From assembly GCF_011305535.1 (NCBI RefSeq), contig NZ_CP049905.1, forward strand, positions 496,001 through 560,000: DNA of 64,000 nt. The letters are read 5' to 3'. Each line of letters opens with the position of its first letter. Position 1 is the stretch's first letter. A model generated the notes under the pieces. It was not told the origin of the DNA and made no database searches. It saw nothing but the letters and a program-made list of their open reading frames with translations. Shown one piece after another: positions 61,883 through 64,000 of this stretch. The DNA comes from Diaphorobacter sp. HDW4B. Its GTDB lineage: Bacteria > Pseudomonadota > Gammaproteobacteria > Burkholderiales > Burkholderiaceae_C. Both the position numbers and the translations under genes were made by a program.

Positions 61883-62233
61883 ATGGGTTCTTACCTTTCA
61901 CGCGAGGAAATATTCCTCGCTTGGCTTACTGCCGCAATGCTGCTGTTCGCTGCAGCGTGGGGCTCCATATCTGAAATAGACGTGAACCCAATTCCGGGAC
62001 TACGGAACTTTTCATCGAATTTATGGTTCGCTTGGCCAGCGGCGCTGTTTGCTTGGCTGATTGCAGCAGTGACCTCTAAGGATCGCAACTACACTGCTAC
62101 CCAGCTACGAACATTCGCTGCACTATCAGCATGTGCTTGGTTGGTTCTTGCATTCCTAGTCTCTCCCGGCGCTTGCATGGGCCTGGCTTTTATTTCAGTT
62201 TCTTTATTTCGGGAAGCAAAAAAACGTAGGTGA
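61883..62233 (+). CDS. Small membrane protein, hypothetical
   Basis: A 116-residue protein with three or four hydrophobic helices (IFLAWLTAAMLLFAAAWGSI, NLWFAWPAALFAWLIAAVTS, AALSACAWLVLAFLVSPGAC) and a basic end REAKKRR. No clear ribosome site. Function unknown. Confidence 0.5.
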   Translation: MGSYLSREEIFLAWLTAAMLLFAAAWGSISEIDVNPIPGLRNFSSNLWFAWPAALFAWLIAAVTSKDRNYTATQLRTFAALSACAWLVLAFLVSPGACMGLAFISVSLFREAKKRR

Positions 62234-62310
62234 CTCGGCGGTCAAGCCGACCCGCCTTCGGCGGGCCGCTTACCTTTATCATTTCTGCAAGCCACTTTAC
62301 TGAGGATCCC

Positions 62311-62733
62311 ATGCCCAGAACATCAGCATCATCTAGCTTGTTCCGCTGGTTTTGCAGGATGCATTACGTTAGCTTTCATATCCCGCGCAAATCTTTGCGA
62401 ATGCTTTGGATCGCCGCCGTTGCGGTTGTCTTGGTCGGTCAGGCTCGTGCCGAAGAAGTGGATTTGCCGCCAGAGCGCTGGCCATTGACGGTTACGGATG
62501 CAGTGAAGGATATCGTCGGCCGCATGACGCCGGAGAACAAAGCAATAGTCAAGAATACTTCAAAGTCGGACTTGATCATGTTCCACCACGGTTGGGGGAC
62601 TAGCATTCGAAACTACTATGGGCTGCGGAGAGGGAACCGGAAGCTAGTTGATTCTGCCTGTCATAAGCCCTGCCACCCAGATGACGCTTCCATGGTCATC
62701 ATCGAAGCGGTCTGGACGGAGTTACAGAAATGA
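62311..62733 (+). CDS. Exported DUF6794-like protein
   Basis: A 140-residue protein. A hydrophobic stretch MLWIAAVAVVLVGQARAEEV acts as signal peptide. The mature part has DAVKDIVGRMTPENKAIVKN, DLIMFHHGWGTSIRNYYGL and DDASMVIIEAVWTELQ, the block pattern of DUF6794 proteins (from memory). GAGGA lies five bases before ATG 62311, giving a long n-region; ATG 62359 or 62401 are alternatives. Proteins of this group sit in variable regions and have no known role. Confidence 0.65.
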   Translation: MPRTSASSSLFRWFCRMHYVSFHIPRKSLRMLWIAAVAVVLVGQARAEEVDLPPERWPLTVTDAVKDIVGRMTPENKAIVKNTSKSDLIMFHHGWGTSIRNYYGLRRGNRKLVDSACHKPCHPDDASMVIIEAVWTELQK

Positions 62734-62836
62734 TGACTATCCTAGCGTTCCAGTGGATCGCCTTCGATTCCCGCTGAACTCACCCGTTGATCGTCCACAT
62801 TGACGTTTTGATGGTGACCGCTCTTGGCGGCGGGAG

Positions 62837-62858
62837 TGAATCACCCCGGGGCAATTCA
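62837..62858. repeat. Near-palindrome resembling both IS3 ends joined
   Basis: TGAATCACCCCGG runs straight into GGCAATTCA. The first matches the left end of the IS3 copies (TGAATCGCCCCGG) and the second their right end (GGCGATTCA). It could be a scar or a target-like sequence. Confidence 0.5.
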
Positions 62859-62861
62859 GGA

Positions 62862-63221
62862 GGGCTTTGTTGCATAAATCAGCCTGAGGCCGAGCTACCC
62901 CAACAAACCCCAGACGCAGTTACCAGCCAGATGGCCAAGTCACCTCGGGCCTTCAATGCTGCGTTGTACGCTTTCCAGTTTGTGGTGCGGAAGCGCTTGC
63001 GTCCCCAGCTCGATTCACTCATCTGGCGAGGCTACCGCACTGCAGGACTGAATTTGTGCAACAACGCCCTCCTACCCCGACGCTGGGTTGTGGAGCGCCG
63101 TTTCGGATGGTTTGCTTGCTATCCACGCTTGAGCCGAGATTACGAACAGCTACCGCAAGTGTTGGCTGGTTTGCATTTCCTCGTTTTTGTTCTGCTCATG
63201 TTGCACAATGCTTTGCCGTAG
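62862..63221 (+). pseudogene. IS5-family element remnant with transposase C-terminus
   Basis: The left part is an IS5-type end (GGGCTTTGTTGCATAAATC). The last 60 codons code for RRWVVERRFGWFACYPRLSR and a tail with LHFLVFVLLMLHNALP, the IS5 DDE C-terminus with the Glu. The middle, with both Asp residues, is missing, and the frame in between (from about 62930) is a deletion join. Confidence 0.75.
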
Positions 63222-63259
63222 CTCTCGATTAGGGCCTGTTCACCTAAATAGTTGAGTGC

Positions 63260-63631
63260 ATGTCAGAGCAGCGAGAATCGCTCGCCTGCATGCACATCAC
63301 CCGCTCTCAGTTCAAACGTATCCGTCACCTGCTGCCCAAGCCTCGCGGCAGCAAGTTGATCAGCCACTACAGGTTCCTCAACGCGTTGGCCTACATGGCC
63401 AGCAACGGGTGCAAATGGCGAGCCTTGCCACGCAGATTCGGGCCCTGGCACACCGTGTACATGCGGCTGTATCGCTGGGCCCATAGCGGCGTACTTGCCG
63501 AAGTTCTTAACCATCTGCAGCAACAAGCACTTAGCCAGTGGGCTGTTCAAGCGTTGAGCCTGGACTCCACCATCGTCAAAGTTCACCCTGATGGCTGCGG
63601 GGCTCAGAAAAAAACGGACCACAAGCCATAG
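63260..63631 (+). CDS. IS5-family transposase, first frame (OrfA)
   Basis: A 123-residue product with the DUF4096-type N-terminus (ITRSQFKRIRHLLPKPRG, YMASNGCKWRALPRRFGPWH) and the first catalytic Asp in SLDSTIVKVHPDG. At 63608-63614 seven A residues allow a -1 slip; the fused frame reads KNGPQAIGKSRGGWSCKIHV, the hallmark of the IS427 group. Without slipping it stops at 63631. Confidence 0.85.
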   Translation: MSEQRESLACMHITRSQFKRIRHLLPKPRGSKLISHYRFLNALAYMASNGCKWRALPRRFGPWHTVYMRLYRWAHSGVLAEVLNHLQQQALSQWAVQALSLDSTIVKVHPDGCGAQKKTDHKP

Positions 63632-64000
63632 GCAAGAGTCGAGGTGGATGGAGCTGCAAGATTCACGTGGTCGCAGCCAGTTGCAAGGATGCATTGATCT
63701 GGAGTTTGACGCCCGGACAAGCCGGAGACAGCCCGGAAGGCCGCAAACTCGTCGAGGCGATTGACGCGCAAGATTTAGCTGTGTATTTGCTCATGGATAG
63801 CGCCTATGACAGCGATGACTTGCGTGCAGCAGCTGAGGATCGAAACCTTATCCCGGTTGTCCCTGCGCATCCACGACGCAAGAATCCCAGGCCACTAGAT
63901 AAGCAAAAATATCGCCAACGCAATGAAGTTGAACGGTTATTTCGGCGGATCAAGGCCTATCGGCGAGTTTTTACCCGCTACGACAAGTTGGATGCCATGT
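63614..64000 (+). CDS. IS5-family transposase, second frame (OrfB), partial
   Basis: Continues after the slip site with GPQAIGKSRGGWSCKIHVVA, the second Asp in LLMDSAYDSDDLR and the Glu in RQRNEVERLFRRIKAYRR. It has no start of its own near the join, which supports programmed frameshifting. The C-terminus lies beyond 64000. Confidence 0.8.

Larger units (their letters stand above)
63230..64000 (+). mobile_element. IS5-family (IS427-like) insertion sequence, running off the window
   Basis: It begins near the GGGCCTGTTCACC end and holds a two-frame transposase. The right end is outside the window, so the target duplication cannot be seen. It lies directly next to the older IS5 remnant. Confidence 0.8.

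Overview
The window looks like a chromosome of a Burkholderiales bacterium, most likely Comamonadaceae. This rests on high GC, a Bug/TctC-type binding protein, gene families typical of that group, and IS3, IS5, IS110 and IS481 elements with the usual betaproteobacterial look. This is inferred from protein character; no database was searched.

Positions 1-16120 (all minus strand) hold an aryl polyene (APE) biosynthetic cluster. Read in transcription order from 16120 downwards it encodes a chain-length-factor-like protein (ApeC), an acyltransferase, two acyl carrier proteins, a small membrane protein, a fused acyl-ACP ligase/dehydratase (ApeHI), a glycosyltransferase, a second acyltransferase, an MIO-type ammonia-lyase, a thioesterase, a LolA-like carrier, an MMPL exporter, a FAD oxidoreductase, a DUF3261 lipoprotein, and ApeO, ApeP, ApeQ and the start of ApeR. 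Many neighbours overlap by ATGA or GTGA, so the cluster reads as one translationally coupled operon. A VOC protein follows at 16657.

Positions 17300-18907 are a mobile-DNA boundary: a 3' tRNA-Pro fragment with its terminator, tandem 12-bp repeats, the first 38 codons of a phage/island-type integrase, and an IS3-family element that cuts the integrase. From 19.1 to 22.6 kb lies a small stress-type block (DUF883 protein, basic Lys/Ser/Ala-rich protein, small membrane protein, KatE catalase, short disordered protein), followed by an IS110 remnant.

Positions 23.4-54.0 kb are a catabolic region. A first module (24.9-28.2 kb) has a flavoprotein dehydrogenase, an arylmalonate-decarboxylase-like protein and a periplasmic binding protein. 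A second (28.3-35.1 kb, minus strand) has an alcohol oxidoreductase, SDR, LysR regulator, aldehyde dehydrogenase and MFS transporter. A PAS-AAA+-HTH sigma-54 activator (35.3-37.0 kb) is divergent from an 11-gene acyl-CoA operon (37.2-48.9 kb). A Liv-type ABC transporter follows (49.2-54.0 kb). Both the acyl-CoA operon and the transporter carry near-perfect -24/-12 sigma-54 promoters. The operon includes a BadI/MenB-like crotonase beside a ligase, hydratase, SDR and acyl-CoA dehydrogenase, which suggests activation, beta-oxidation and hydrolytic opening of an alicyclic carboxylic acid. The alcohol and aldehyde dehydrogenases nearby could feed it with a primary alcohol, as in the perillyl alcohol route; the substrate is not proven.

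Positions 54.0-64.0 kb are mosaic mobile DNA: an IS481-family element nested inside an older decayed relative, a second near-identical IS3 copy, IS5-family pieces, a probable exosortase-H-sorted surface protein with duplicated domains, a broken XRE repressor, a stand-alone Cas2-like protein, a tRNA-Phe 3' fragment with terminator, two small membrane or exported proteins, and an IS5-family transposase with a frameshift that runs off the window.
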